DNA from: an uncultured Erythrobacter sp.
Lineage (GTDB): Bacteria > Pseudomonadota > Alphaproteobacteria > Sphingomonadales > Sphingomonadaceae
Direction: 5' to 3'
DNA length: 64,000 nt
Assembly (NCBI GenBank): GCA_947500645.1
Contig: CANMSD010000004.1
Coordinates: 242,420-306,419, forward strand
Shown: positions 18,078 to 26,319 of the stretch, piece by piece
Layout of the letters: each line of letters opens with the position of its first letter
How positions within the stretch are numbered: position 1 is the first letter of the stretch
Translations under genes and position numbers: made by a program
Notes under the pieces: model-generated
Told to the model about the DNA's origin: nothing
Databases searched by the model: none
What the model saw: the letters and a program-made list of their open reading frames with translations, nothing else

Positions 18078-18580
18078 CGGACTGAGCCGCTCTCGCCGGT
18101 TTGGGTCCGTAACTGCTCGCGCCAAAACTCAAGGCGTGAACGGGTCTTGCTGCTCAGCGGCTCTGGCAGCGAATGCGGCGGGAAGAAGCGCGCCTCTATT
18201 ACCTCGCGCGCGTCAGGCTGCGGGTGATCGTCGCACAGCGCAGTGAACATGTGGGCGGTGTGCGGCGCGCCCGACATCTCTTCAGCGATCGTTCCGATAG
18301 GCGTCACAGAGGCGAGCTTCAACCCGAGTTCTTCCTGCACCTCGCGCATTGCAGCCACGGAAGGGTCTTCGCCTTTCTTGATTCCACCACCGGGCAGCGC
18401 CCAGCCATCCGGGCCATAACTGTGTCGGAGCAACAGGAGGTTGCCGCCAAAGTCAGTAATAAGCACTGAGCATCCCGCGAGCGGTGTCTTGGTCAGTCCA
18501 CGCCAGCGATGGCGAACAGAATGCGCGAGCGGCAGAATCGCGCGATGCAGCGGAGCGGGAATCAGTTTTACGAGATTCAT
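18074..18580 (-). CDS. NUDIX hydrolase
   Basis: A 168-residue protein whose NUDIX box runs from GGGIKKGEDPS to REVQEELGL (G-x5-E-x7-REVQEELG), with the metal-binding glutamates intact. The family hydrolyses nucleoside diphosphates linked to another group, including oxidised nucleotides, nucleotide sugars or dinucleoside polyphosphates. Residues 1-40 are an N-terminal extension with LAHSVRHRWRGLTK. The ATG overlaps the stop of pgl upstream (18577-18580) and its stop overlaps the dinB stop. Substrate unknown; a house-cleaning role would suit its position beside a damage polymerase, but that is inference. Confidence 0.88.
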   Translation of the reverse strand: MNLVKLIPAPLHRAILPLAHSVRHRWRGLTKTPLAGCSVLITDFGGNLLLLRHSYGPDGWALPGGGIKKGEDPSVAAMREVQEELGLKLASVTPIGTIAEEMSGAPHTAHMFTALCDDHPQPDAREVIEARFFPPHSLPEPLSSKTRSRLEFWREQLRTQTGESGSVR

Positions 18581-19206
18581 GCAAAGCAGGTTAGCGCGTG
18601 TCCGCGCGCTGCGCCAAGCAATCGCGCAATCGGCAGGTCATGCTCCCCCGCCAAGGCCGCCTTGAACACGCCGCGCTTCTCACTCGATCCGCCTAGGGTA
18701 AACATAAGCTGAGAGGTATTCAGCAATGCCGGGATGGTCAGCGTGATCCGATCAAACGGTGCCTCAGGCGGTAGCGGATCGGGCGTCAGGCGGCGGATGA
18801 GTTTTTGATCATCAATCGCCGGGTTGGTGTTCGGGAAGAGCGAAGCGATATGCCCGTCCGGGCCCATACCCAGCCAGGTCAGAGCGAATTCGGGCGGCTC
18901 GCCTGTATCGGGCAAAGCCATAACCCGCGCGCCTACCGGCTCAAAGATGGCGCGCAGCCTGCCAGTGTTCGAAGCGGGGTGATCCTCCGGCACTACCCGG
19001 TCATCATTGGGCCAGACCGTAATGCGCGACCAATCGAGCGAATGCTTCACCAATGCCTCGAAGATCGGGAACGGGGTCGAGCCACCGGGCACGGTGATAG
19101 CCAACACACCTTCCTCTGCATCAAGTTTGGCGGTGAGCCGCGCAGCAACCCAATCCGCGATCTGCTCAGGCGAGTTGGCTTCTTTGATTACATGATGATC
19201 GGTCAT
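18577..19206 (-). CDS. pgl: 6-Phosphogluconolactonase
   Basis: A 209-residue DevB-type lactonase of the glucosamine-6-phosphate isomerase fold. Diagnostic blocks are VPGGSTPFPIFEAL, the WPNDDRVVP strand and WLGMGPDGHIASLFP. It hydrolyses 6-phosphogluconolactone to 6-phosphogluconate in the pentose phosphate and Entner-Doudoroff routes, in the cytoplasm. The usual partners zwf and edd are not adjacent. It is coupled to the NUDIX gene by an ATGA overlap. Confidence 0.9.
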   Translation of the reverse strand: MTDHHVIKEANSPEQIADWVAARLTAKLDAEEGVLAITVPGGSTPFPIFEALVKHSLDWSRITVWPNDDRVVPEDHPASNTGRLRAIFEPVGARVMALPDTGEPPEFALTWLGMGPDGHIASLFPNTNPAIDDQKLIRRLTPDPLPPEAPFDRITLTIPALLNTSQLMFTLGGSSEKRGVFKAALAGEHDLPIARLLGAARGHALTCFA

Positions 19207-19220
19207 CGCACCGGGATAGC

Positions 19221-19253
19221 AAAAAGGCCGCTCCCGACTAGCGGAAACGGCCT
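19221..19253 (-). terminator. Rho-independent terminator of the Dps gene
   Basis: Read on the minus strand, AGGCCG and CGGCCT pair around a 17-base centre that can itself fold (CCGCT with AGCGG), and a run of T follows. It lies 80 bases past the Dps stop and before pgl, so pgl probably has its own promoter or relies on read-through. Confidence 0.65.
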
Positions 19254-19332
19254 AGTGCATGCGTATTCTTTGATGATGTCACGCCGGATAACGTCAGCTC
19301 CAAAATAGACGCCAACGTGACAACATCCCAGA

Positions 19333-19794
19333 TTACTGCAGGATAGAGGTTAGGAACCAGACGCGCTCCTCAGCGGTATCAGTCCAGTCGTCGAGCAAGC
19401 CGTCGGTGGCATTGTCGCCAGCTTCTTCGGCCAATGGCTTCATAGCTTTCAGACGCTCAACCATCTTGGAGTTGTCGTCACGCAATTCGGCGACCATATC
19501 TTCGGCGGATAGCGTAGTGCTGTCCTGATCCTTGATCTGCGTGTGCTGCGCGATCGAACCAACCGAGGTCAATGTGTCAGCTCCGAGTTTGCGCGCCCGT
19601 TCACCGATAGCATCAATCTGGTCGCGAATTTCAATCGCCTGTTCGTCAAACAGCAGATGAAGGTCGCGGAAACGCGGACCCTTCACGTGCCAGTGAAAGT
19701 TCTTCGTTTTGACGTAGAGCGCAAAATGATCGGCCAACAAGCCATTGATCTCGCTCACCAGAGCAGTCTTCGAGTTGTTTTTTGGGTCCAGCAT
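19333..19794 (-). CDS. Dps-family ferritin-like DNA protection protein
   Basis: A 153-residue Dps protein. The ferroxidase half-site is visible in KNFHWHVKGPRFRDLHLLFDEQ (His, His, Asp, Glu), about residues 31-52. Dps dodecamers oxidise and store iron and shield DNA during starvation or oxidative stress. The start at 19794 is supported by AGGAGG seven bases upstream; the open frame reaches 22 codons further without a comparable site. A strong terminator follows it. The 110-base gap to the next gene on the same strand suggests a separate transcription unit. Confidence 0.92.
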   Translation of the reverse strand: MLDPKNNSKTALVSEINGLLADHFALYVKTKNFHWHVKGPRFRDLHLLFDEQAIEIRDQIDAIGERARKLGADTLTSVGSIAQHTQIKDQDSTTLSAEDMVAELRDDNSKMVERLKAMKPLAEEAGDNATDGLLDDWTDTAEERVWFLTSILQ

Positions 19795-19904
19795 AAATGC
19801 CTCCTGAATTCGTGTTCGTCTTTTCGACGTCGTACAGTCATTCAACGGCCCAGCCGACAATACGTTTCAACAAATTGGCAAATCGCAGTAATCGCTAAAT
19901 GCGA

Positions 19905-20468
19905 TCAGAGGATCGTGTAACGAGCATTCAATCCAGCCAGCGCTGCCGCAACAAACAAACAAATCGCGAAAGCAAGCCTCAGATAACGCAGCGGAATTTT
20001 CGCAGGCAACGTGCCACCTAAGCTCCAGCCAAGCGCAATCGCTGCACCTCCACCAACCGCACCGCCAATTGCAGCAGTCAGCGGATAGCTCGCTTCCGCC
20101 GCGAGCGCGAAGATCGCAAACCGCGCGCCATCGCTCAGTTGCCGAGCAAGCAGGACGATGCCGATTGCTCCCAATGAGCGTGTCGGCTCGTTGAGCGCTT
20201 TCTCTCGCACCGGCCACGCCAGCTCTATGGCCGCTGCAAGCAGCGCAAAGGCAACGAGCATATCGGCAGCGCGCGGCGGCAGAAGCGCGGCAATGGTCGA
20301 ACCGGCGAAGGCCATGATGGCCGCGCTGATGCTCGCGACGGCGAAGCCAAGGATCAGCAAACCCACACTGCTGCCCAACCGATCGGACAGACGCGCCACC
20401 AGCAATTGATCGCGCCCACCCAGCGCAATCGCAAAAACCAACAGCAATGTGAGAAGAAACGAGTCCAT
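19905..20468 (-). CDS. GDT1/TMEM165-like membrane protein with degenerate motifs
   Basis: A 187-residue protein with six hydrophobic helices in two halves of three, as in the GDT1 (UPF0016) cation transporter family. The first helix of each half should carry an E-x-G-D-(K/R)-(T/S) ion motif. Here the first reads ALGGRDQL and the second RQLSDGAR, so most of the acidic ion-binding residues are replaced. The central segment matches the family layout: a long Ala/Gly-rich helix, and a basic loop EKALNEPTRS between the halves. Either a diverged subfamily with another substrate or one that has lost transport. Divergent from the MarR gene. Confidence 0.5.
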   Translation of the reverse strand: MDSFLLTLLLVFAIALGGRDQLLVARLSDRLGSSVGLLILGFAVASISAAIMAFAGSTIAALLPPRAADMLVAFALLAAAIELAWPVREKALNEPTRSLGAIGIVLLARQLSDGARFAIFALAAEASYPLTAAIGGAVGGGAAIALGWSLGGTLPAKIPLRYLRLAFAICLFVAAALAGLNARYTIL

Positions 20469-20590
20469 TCATGCGCCCCAATGCAGTTCGCGGCCTAGCA
20501 CGTTCAAAACAATTGACCAGAAGCAGCCTCTGCTCACCGTTAGAGTCAGCGCTGCTGCGAAACGAACGCTTGACATCTCTCTGCATTTAG

Positions 20591-20602
20591 TTCGTATGCG
20601 AA
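20591..20602. promoter_or_regulatory. Candidate MarR operator with overlapping promoter
   Basis: TTCGTATGCGAA is an imperfect palindrome (10 of 12 positions) eight bases before the MarR start. A TTGACA lies about 20 bases upstream (near 20569-20574), so the palindrome would cover the -10 region and start point. Position and symmetry fit autorepression by the MarR protein, but this is not proven. Confidence 0.5.
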
Positions 20603-20609
20603 ACAATTC

Positions 20610-21080
20610 ATGGCAAAACTTCGGATCTTCCACCAGCTACAGGCGGCTCATTCTGCGCTCTTTCGAGCGGCAGACCATCACCTGCGGGACCAAATCGGCC
20701 TTGGCAGCGCGCAACAGGCAATCCTGTTTGTGCTCGCAAAGGAAGATGGTGTGTCACTGGGTGACCTTGCCAAGCGGCTGCATTTGGGAAAATCGGGCTT
20801 GAGCGGCCTGGTCGATCGGATGGAAACTGCGGGACTCGTCAAACGCATCCCGAACCCGCACGATCGCCGCGTTATCGAGCTGCATATCGAGCCGGCAGGG
20901 CGCACAATTGCCGAGCGCACTGCGCCGCTGACCAAGGCGGTAAATGAAGAACTTCTCACCCCATTTTCACAAAGCGAGCGCGAGATCATCGCCCGCTTTC
21001 TCGATCACATTACGGCAAACTCAGAGGCCGTCACTGCGAGCAACATGGCCGCGCAATTGACCGAAGGAACTCCCGCATGA
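20610..21080 (+). CDS. MarR-family transcriptional regulator
   Basis: A 156-residue winged-helix regulator. The helix-turn-helix is SLGDLAKRLHLGKSGLSGLVDRMETAGLV (about residues 48-76) and the wing is RIPNPHDRRVIELHI. MarR proteins bind palindromes as dimers and let go when a small ligand binds. The ATG overlap with the downstream enoyl-CoA hydratase gene (21077-21080) suggests it controls that gene and senses an acyl-CoA or aromatic acid. No strong ribosome-binding site is visible. Confidence 0.9.
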   Translation: MAKLRIFHQLQAAHSALFRAADHHLRDQIGLGSAQQAILFVLAKEDGVSLGDLAKRLHLGKSGLSGLVDRMETAGLVKRIPNPHDRRVIELHIEPAGRTIAERTAPLTKAVNEELLTPFSQSEREIIARFLDHITANSEAVTASNMAAQLTEGTPA

Positions 21081-21835
21081 CCAACCACATAATTATTGAA
21101 GCAGCCGACCGTTTGGTGACGGTCAAATTCAACCGTCCGGAGAAGAAGAACGCCATCACGCAAGACATGTATCAGGCGATGGCCGATGCGGTGAACGCCT
21201 ATGCTGCAGACGATACCAACCGCGCGCTGATGTTTACCGCAGACAGCGACTATTTTACTTCCGGTAACGATCTTCAGGATTTTGCCATGGGTTCACGCGG
21301 CGACGGCATCCCGCCGGTCGCTCAGTTCCTGTACGCGATCAAGGATTGCCCTAAGCCGATGATTGCAGCGGTCAATGGTCCGGCGATTGGCGTTGGTCTG
21401 ACGCTGACCTTGCATTGCGACCTTGTTTACGCCGCGCAATCGGCGACCTTCGCTGCGCCATTTGTGAAGTTGGGCGTGGTGCCGGAAGCTGCATCGTCGA
21501 TGTTGCTGCCTGCCGCGATTGGCATGGCGGCAGCAAACGATGTTTTTATGACCGGGCGCACTCTCACATCGGACGAAGCGCTACGCATGGGGCTTATCTC
21601 GCGTGTGTTCGAGGATGGTGAATTTGCCGCTGAAACGCAGGCGCTCGCCCTGCTGGTTGCCAATGCGGCTCCCAATGCGATGCGTCATGCCAAGGCTCTG
21701 GTGCGCAATCAGAATGAGGCGGTAACCGAGTGCATGAATGCGGAGAGCGAAATCTTCGCAGCGCAATTGCAGTCACCCGAATTCGGCGAAAGCGTCGCGG
21801 CGATGATGGCGAAGCGGCCGGCGGTCTATCCGTAA
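21077..21835 (+). CDS. Enoyl-CoA hydratase/isomerase family protein
   Basis: A 252-residue crotonase-fold enzyme. The oxyanion-hole strand is FTSGNDLQDF and the second is AVNGPAIGVGLTLTLHCDLVYA, with LGVVPEAASSMLLP after it. The canonical first hydratase glutamate (normally in GGCEL) is not present, while a glutamate at the second position (PEAAS) is. That pattern fits an enoyl-CoA isomerase or a specialised hydratase better than a classical one. It is coupled to the MarR gene. Confidence 0.85.
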   Translation: MTNHIIIEAADRLVTVKFNRPEKKNAITQDMYQAMADAVNAYAADDTNRALMFTADSDYFTSGNDLQDFAMGSRGDGIPPVAQFLYAIKDCPKPMIAAVNGPAIGVGLTLTLHCDLVYAAQSATFAAPFVKLGVVPEAASSMLLPAAIGMAAANDVFMTGRTLTSDEALRMGLISRVFEDGEFAAETQALALLVANAAPNAMRHAKALVRNQNEAVTECMNAESEIFAAQLQSPEFGESVAAMMAKRPAVYP

Positions 21836-21902
21836 CTCGCTTCGTGCTGGCCCAGTCTCATCCTTTGAGACCGGGTATTCGATAACTCTTGTTTCTTTGC
21901 GA

Positions 21903-22016
21903 TCAGGCGAACAGGCTAGGGCTCGCTGGGACAATGGCCGTTGCAAACAGGATTGCGGACATTGAAAGCGACAGGACGGCTGCGAGAACTGTGGTACGAT
22001 TGGCATTGGCGTACAT
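21903..22016 (-). CDS. Tandem 37-residue membrane peptide, copy 2
   Basis: A 37-codon gene starting MYANANRTTV with a single hydrophobic helix (about residues 9-29) and ending VPASPSLFA. AAGGAAA stands seven bases before the ATG, a good ribosome-binding site. The peptide is clearly homologous along its whole length to its upstream neighbour at 22048-22161 (about two thirds identical). The shared parts are TTV-AAV-SL, the ILFATAIVPASP core and the C-terminal LFA. Such duplication with conserved start, length and stop argues that it is a real gene. Function unknown; a small inner-membrane peptide. Confidence 0.7.
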   Translation of the reverse strand: MYANANRTTVLAAVLSLSMSAILFATAIVPASPSLFA

Positions 22017-22047
22017 GATAAATTTCCTTGCTTGGGGATGATCGCTG

Positions 22048-22161
22048 TTAGGCGAAGAGGCCGGGGCTGGCTGGAACGATTGCAGTGGCGAACAGCACCG
22101 CTGAGATGGTCAGCGAGAACACTGCTGCGAAGACGGTGGTGTTGGTTTCAGTAGCGAACAT
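22048..22161 (-). CDS. Tandem 37-residue membrane peptide, copy 1
   Basis: A 37-codon gene starting MFATETNTTV, with one hydrophobic helix and ending VPASPGLFA. GGAG lies eight bases upstream of the ATG. It is the upstream member of a tandem pair on the minus strand, with 31 bases between the two reading frames. The two copies keep exactly the same length and the same ATAIVPASP core. The window cannot tell whether they are regulators of a membrane complex, toxins or something else; no antitoxin-like RNA or partner is obvious. The open frame extends upstream through the tRNA on the same strand, but that part is non-coding. Confidence 0.7.
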   Translation of the reverse strand: MFATETNTTVFAAVFSLTISAVLFATAIVPASPGLFA

Positions 22162-22374
22162 AGTGGGGCTCCTATCGGTTGTTTCGTATCTGGCGGGTCG
22201 ATCCCGCTGGATGAAAACAACTTGCAGGAGCTGTGCCAAACTCGAAAAACGGCAGAAAACTGCGGATTTTCCGAACCAAGATGAACCGCAGATAAATGCG
22301 ATTTGCGCATCATTGGGGAATTTTACCAAATCTTGGGATCGCACCTTTCGGGACTCTGCCAAATCTGCCAGACT

Positions 22375-22448
22375 TGGAGCGGGTGAAGGGAATCGAACCC
22401 TCGTCGCTTGCTTGGGAAGCAAGAGCTCTACCATTGAGCTACACCCGC
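22375..22448 (-). tRNA. tRNA-Gly (anticodon CCC)
   Basis: A complete cloverleaf on the minus strand. The acceptor is GCGGGTG with CACCCGC, the D arm GCTC/GAGC, the anticodon arm CTTGC-TTCCCAA-GCAAG, and the T arm GAGGG-TTCGATT-CCCTT. The CCA end is encoded. The anticodon CCC reads GGG glycine codons. It is 74 bases long with CCA, the normal length for this tRNA. A short hairpin with a T-run around 22245-22265 may end the transcript. Confidence 0.97.
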
Positions 22449-22486
22449 AATTGAGGCGCGCTATTGCCGCCAACCGCTCGCGCACG

Positions 22487-23215
22487 TCAAGCGACTTTGC
22501 GAGCGCCAGCGCCTTTTACCTTGGGCTTAGTCTGGATCGTGAAATAGATAATCAGGCCGACGCCGATTACGCTTGGCCCGGCCCAGATCAGCGGGTTGAA
22601 CACCTGCTCTGGTACGAGCCGGATAAGCCCGACCGATAGAAATGCGGTATAGGCCGAGATCCCCATACCGATCAGCGCTCGGAAATGTTCACCGACATAG
22701 GCCATCGGCGCGGCGGAGGGCTGCGCACGCCAGATAAACAGCTGCTGCATCAGCATCGCAATCAGGCCCACGCCGGCGACCAGCACCATCAGCGGATGAC
22801 CGACACGAAAGCCGAAATAGCCGCACCACAAAGCCGATAGCACCACCGCAGCCATTACCGCCTGATACCGCGCCGCGCGTAGCGGCACACGCTTCCGACC
22901 GTGCTTGACGGTGGCCAGGCCGTAATCCGCAAAGCCAATCGTCAGCAGCCCGAGATAGAGCATCATCCAGCCGAACAGGCCGGCGAACAGCTCGCGGTCG
23001 GTGATCGAGGGAATGCGTTGCTCCGGACCATAGAGCGACAGCAGCGCCATCGCGATGGCGAGCGCGCCTGCGCCTATGAAACCATAGCAGGCGGCCTTGC
23101 CCCATTTACGATGTGCCTTGCCGCCCTTGCGCGCGGCAATCGGCACCCAAAAGGCGACGAGGCCAATTGTTCCGGCGATGACATGCACCACCACTAGGGC
23201 TTCGAACACATGCAT
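22487..23215 (-). CDS. Seven-helix membrane protein (DUF2306-like)
   Basis: A 242-residue protein with seven hydrophobic segments. The first two helices flank ARKGGKAHRKWGKAACYGF, a basic loop with a histidine that is typical of DUF2306-like proteins, and the N terminus has EALVVVHVIAGTIGL with a helix histidine. The histidines at the membrane edge resemble haem- or quinone-binding sites, but this is only a resemblance. The start at 23215 (MHVFEAL) fits the family better than the ATG 12 codons upstream. It lies just after the tRNA-Gly gene on the opposite side and is divergent from mmsA. Confidence 0.65.
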   Translation of the reverse strand: MHVFEALVVVHVIAGTIGLVAFWVPIAARKGGKAHRKWGKAACYGFIGAGALAIAMALLSLYGPEQRIPSITDRELFAGLFGWMMLYLGLLTIGFADYGLATVKHGRKRVPLRAARYQAVMAAVVLSALWCGYFGFRVGHPLMVLVAGVGLIAMLMQQLFIWRAQPSAAPMAYVGEHFRALIGMGISAYTAFLSVGLIRLVPEQVFNPLIWAGPSVIGVGLIIYFTIQTKPKVKGAGARKVA

Positions 23216-23377
23216 TACGGCGCATGGGTGCACAAAATTTCGTTGTGACACAACCGCGAGACAGATCGTTTCACGATTTGTCGCTTCCGGCGTTTGCCCT
23301 TTCGTGGGCGCTCACAAAGCTTGCGTGCACCTACCGCTCCTGCGATTGAACGGCGCAATAGAGGAGAGACGAACACC

Positions 23378-24874
23378 ATGCGTCAGATTGATCATTTCAT
23401 GGTTGGCGGCCCCGATACATCCGCCGCTCGCAAGCATCAGGTGTGGAACCCATCGACCGGCGAAGTTCAGGCCGAAGTCGCACTTGGCGACACCGCGCTG
23501 CTCGAACAGGCCGTGGCGACGGCCAAGCAGGTCCAGCCCGCATGGGCGGCGACCAACCCGCAAAAGCGCGCCCGAGTGATGTTCAAGTTCAAGGAACTGA
23601 TCGAAGCCAACATGCAGGAGCTGGCCGAGCTGCTTTCGAGCGAGCATGGCAAGGTGATCGACGATGCCAAGGGTGATGTTCAGCGCGGACTGGAAGTCAT
23701 TGAGTTCGCATGTGGCATCCCGCAAGTGCTGAAGGGCGAATACACGCAAGGGGCGGGTCCGGGCATCGATGTCTATTCCATGCGCCAACCGCTTGGAATT
23801 GGCGCTGGCATCACCCCGTTCAACTTCCCGGCGATGATCCCGATGTGGATGTTCGGCATGGCGATAGCGGCGGGCAACGCCTTTATTCTCAAGCCATCCG
23901 AGCGCGATCCAAGCGTGCCGGTGCGGCTCGCCGAATTGTTCGTAGAAGCCGGCGCTCCAGAAGGGCTCTTGCAAGTCGTCCATGGGGACAAAGCGATGGT
24001 CGATGCGATCATCGAGCACCCGGACATCCCGGCAATCAGTTTTGTCGGTTCGTCCGATATTGCGCACTACATCTATCATCGCGGCGCAGAACACGGGAAG
24101 CGCGTACAGGCCTTTGGCGGCGCGAAGAACCACGGCATTGTCATGCCGGATGCCGACCTTGATCAGGTCGTGAACGATCTCGCGGGCGCAGCGTTCGGTT
24201 CGGCGGGTGAACGCTGCATGGCTCTGCCCGTAGTGGTCCCTGTCGGTGAAGATACGGCAGACCGACTTCGCGAAAAGCTGATCCCGGCGATCAATGCTCT
24301 GCGCATCGGCGTCTCAACCGATCCTGACGCGCATTATGGCCCGGTCGTGACGCCCGAGCACAAGGCGCGGATCGAACAATGGATCACCACAGCCGAAGAA
24401 GAAGGTGCAGAGATCGTGGTCGACGGTCGCGGCTTCTCGCTGCAAGGTCATGAGAACGGCTTCTTTGTCGGACCGACCCTGATCGACCGCGTGACCCCGC
24501 AAATGGCAAGCTACCAGGAAGAGATCTTTGGCCCCGTACTCCAGATCGTACGCGCCAAGGATTTCGAGGACGCAGTGCGCCTGCCGAGCGAGCACCAGTA
24601 TGGAAACGGCGTCGCGATCTTCACGCGCAACGGACACGCCGCGCGCGAGTTTGCGAGCCGCGTGAATGTCGGCATGGTCGGCATCAACGTGCCAATTCCC
24701 GTTCCGGTCAGTTATCACACTTTCGGCGGGTGGAAGCGCTCAGGCTTCGGCGATGTCGATCAATATGGCACCGAGGGCCTGCAATTCTGGACCAAGAAGA
24801 AGAAGGTGACCCAACGCTGGCCCGATGGCGGCGGTGATGGTTCGAACGCCTTTGTCATTCCGACAATGGGGTGA
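23378..24874 (+). CDS. mmsA: CoA-acylating methylmalonate-semialdehyde dehydrogenase
   Basis: A 498-residue aldehyde dehydrogenase that converts methylmalonate semialdehyde plus CoA and NAD to propionyl-CoA, the last step of valine breakdown (and of thymine and inositol breakdown). Markers are GAGITPFNFPAMIPMWMFG, FVGSSDIAHYIY in place of the usual nucleotide loop, the catalytic cysteine in GSAGERCMALP, and the C-terminal VPVSYHTFGGWKRSGFGD. The start at 23378 is preferred because GAGGAGAG lies 11 bases upstream, although the frame extends 28 codons further back. The other valine genes follow from 27.3 to 31.5 kb, including mmsB. Confidence 0.93.
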   Translation: MRQIDHFMVGGPDTSAARKHQVWNPSTGEVQAEVALGDTALLEQAVATAKQVQPAWAATNPQKRARVMFKFKELIEANMQELAELLSSEHGKVIDDAKGDVQRGLEVIEFACGIPQVLKGEYTQGAGPGIDVYSMRQPLGIGAGITPFNFPAMIPMWMFGMAIAAGNAFILKPSERDPSVPVRLAELFVEAGAPEGLLQVVHGDKAMVDAIIEHPDIPAISFVGSSDIAHYIYHRGAEHGKRVQAFGGAKNHGIVMPDADLDQVVNDLAGAAFGSAGERCMALPVVVPVGEDTADRLREKLIPAINALRIGVSTDPDAHYGPVVTPEHKARIEQWITTAEEEGAEIVVDGRGFSLQGHENGFFVGPTLIDRVTPQMASYQEEIFGPVLQIVRAKDFEDAVRLPSEHQYGNGVAIFTRNGHAAREFASRVNVGMVGINVPIPVPVSYHTFGGWKRSGFGDVDQYGTEGLQFWTKKKKVTQRWPDGGGDGSNAFVIPTMG

Positions 24875-24877
24875 CCA

Positions 24878-25843
24878 ATGGTTGTGCTGCGCTGGTTGCT
24901 GCTCATTGTCTTTGCCGCAAGCTCCGCAACAGCATGGGCTGAGGCTCCAAGCGAAGGACAGGCACAGAAACGGATCGCACTGACATTCGACGACACGCCA
25001 CGCCATCCGGGCGCATTCCTGTCAGAGGATGAGCGAACCGAACGCTTGATCGCGGCCTTGAAGCAGGCAGGCGTCGAACAGGCGGCTTTCTTCATAAATC
25101 CGGGCAAGATTTCCGAGCGACCGGGAGCGAAGAAACGCATCGCTGCCTACGTGTCAGCTGGCCATGTCCTCGCCAATCACACCGGCGATCATCCAAAGCT
25201 GCGCGATACACCCTCGGATGACTACATCGCCAACATCGATGCAGCGGAAGAATGGCTGAGAGATCACGAAGCCTATCGCCCGTGGTTCCGCTTTCCCTAT
25301 CTGGACGAAGGCGGCAGCGACAAAGCGAAACGCGATGCGATCCGCGATGCCCTCGCAGAGCGCGGCCTGAGCAATGGCTATGTCACTGTCGACGCGTCTG
25401 ACTGGTTCTACGACCAGGCTGCAAGCGATGCTGTGCGAGGTGGGAAGACGCTCGATCTGGATGCCCTAAAACAGCTGTTCGTGGAAAGCCATGTCGAAGC
25501 GGCCGAAACCTATGACGGGATCGCCCGAGAGGCGTTGGGGCGTTCACCGGCGCATGTGATGCTGCTGCATGAGGCCGACGTGACAGTGTTGTTCCTTGGT
25601 GATCTCATCACGAAGCTGAAGGCAGAGGGCTGGACAATCATCAGCGCCGATGAAGCCTATGCTGATCCGATTTCGGATGAGATGCCGGATGTGCCCTATT
25701 CGCAAGGCACTCTGGTCGAGATGATTGCATGGGAACGGGGTATGCCAGCCCCGCGCTGGTATGATCGCAATGACGTTGCGCTGGCAGGCAGGCTGTTTAA
25801 TGAACGTGTTCTTGGCATCTTGGAAAGTGAGCCTTCGCAATGA
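24878..25843 (+). CDS. Secreted polysaccharide deacetylase
   Basis: A 321-residue NodB-type carbohydrate esterase (CE4). A signal peptide covers residues 1-22 (SSATAWAEA). The motifs are LTFDDTP (catalytic Asp and metal Asp), ANHTGDHP (metal histidines) and RFPYLDEG. It would remove acetyl groups from N-acetylglucosamine units in peptidoglycan or another glycan in the periplasm. It starts three bases after the mmsA stop, and its own stop overlaps the lipoprotein ATG (25840-25843). The chain mmsA, deacetylase, lipoprotein, Rid looks like one operon despite unrelated functions. Confidence 0.88.
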   Translation: MVVLRWLLLIVFAASSATAWAEAPSEGQAQKRIALTFDDTPRHPGAFLSEDERTERLIAALKQAGVEQAAFFINPGKISERPGAKKRIAAYVSAGHVLANHTGDHPKLRDTPSDDYIANIDAAEEWLRDHEAYRPWFRFPYLDEGGSDKAKRDAIRDALAERGLSNGYVTVDASDWFYDQAASDAVRGGKTLDLDALKQLFVESHVEAAETYDGIAREALGRSPAHVMLLHEADVTVLFLGDLITKLKAEGWTIISADEAYADPISDEMPDVPYSQGTLVEMIAWERGMPAPRWYDRNDVALAGRLFNERVLGILESEPSQ

Positions 25844-26319
25844 AATTCGCATCTGTTTTCACGGCTGCAACAATGATTGCAGTGGCGGCATGTTCGCAGT
25901 CGCCAGAGGAGCCAACGGACGCTCAAGCCACTGGCGTGGAAGAAGCGATCGCACACGATGGCGAACCCACCGAGCAGCATGCGGAAATCCAGTCGCTGGA
26001 AACACAGGGTGCAATCCCAGCGAAGTTTCACGGCGTATGGGATTATGAGATGGGCACCTGCGCACTAGAATCCGACCTGCGCGTCGAGATTTCAGGCAGC
26101 GAGATGATTTTCTACGAATCCTATGGCAAGGTCTCTGGAGCACGCGAGGATGGCGAGGACGCAATCGTCGATATGGCAATGGAAGGCGAAGGCGAGACCT
26201 GGGTTCAATCCTATCGCCTCTCACTCGCCGGAAGCGGCAGCGACCAACGCTTGCACATCACCGAGGCGACCGAGCAGAAGGGGCCAAGCGACTTACCCCG
26301 CAAGAGCTGCCCAGCATGA
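25840..26319 (+). CDS. Putative lipoprotein of unknown function
   Basis: A 159-residue protein with a lipoprotein signal sequence ending AVAAC (lipobox, lipidated Cys18) followed by SQSPEEP. The rest of the protein has no named domain that I recognise. Visible features are a Trp in FHGVWDYE and a second half with MAMEGEGETWVQSYRLSLA, plus three late cysteines. The start and stop overlap neighbours by ATGA on both sides, so it is coexpressed with the deacetylase and the Rid protein. It may assist the deacetylase at the outer membrane, by context only. Confidence 0.75.
   Translation: MKFASVFTAATMIAVAACSQSPEEPTDAQATGVEEAIAHDGEPTEQHAEIQSLETQGAIPAKFHGVWDYEMGTCALESDLRVEISGSEMIFYESYGKVSGAREDGEDAIVDMAMEGEGETWVQSYRLSLAGSGSDQRLHITEATEQKGPSDLPRKSCPA

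Noticed and set aside
22851..23105. Additional coding frame antisense to the DUF2306-like gene
   Set aside because: High-Ala/Arg shadow translation without start support.
23312..24133. A 273-codon minus-strand frame
   Set aside because: It is antisense to mmsA, with no ribosome-binding site or recognisable domain.
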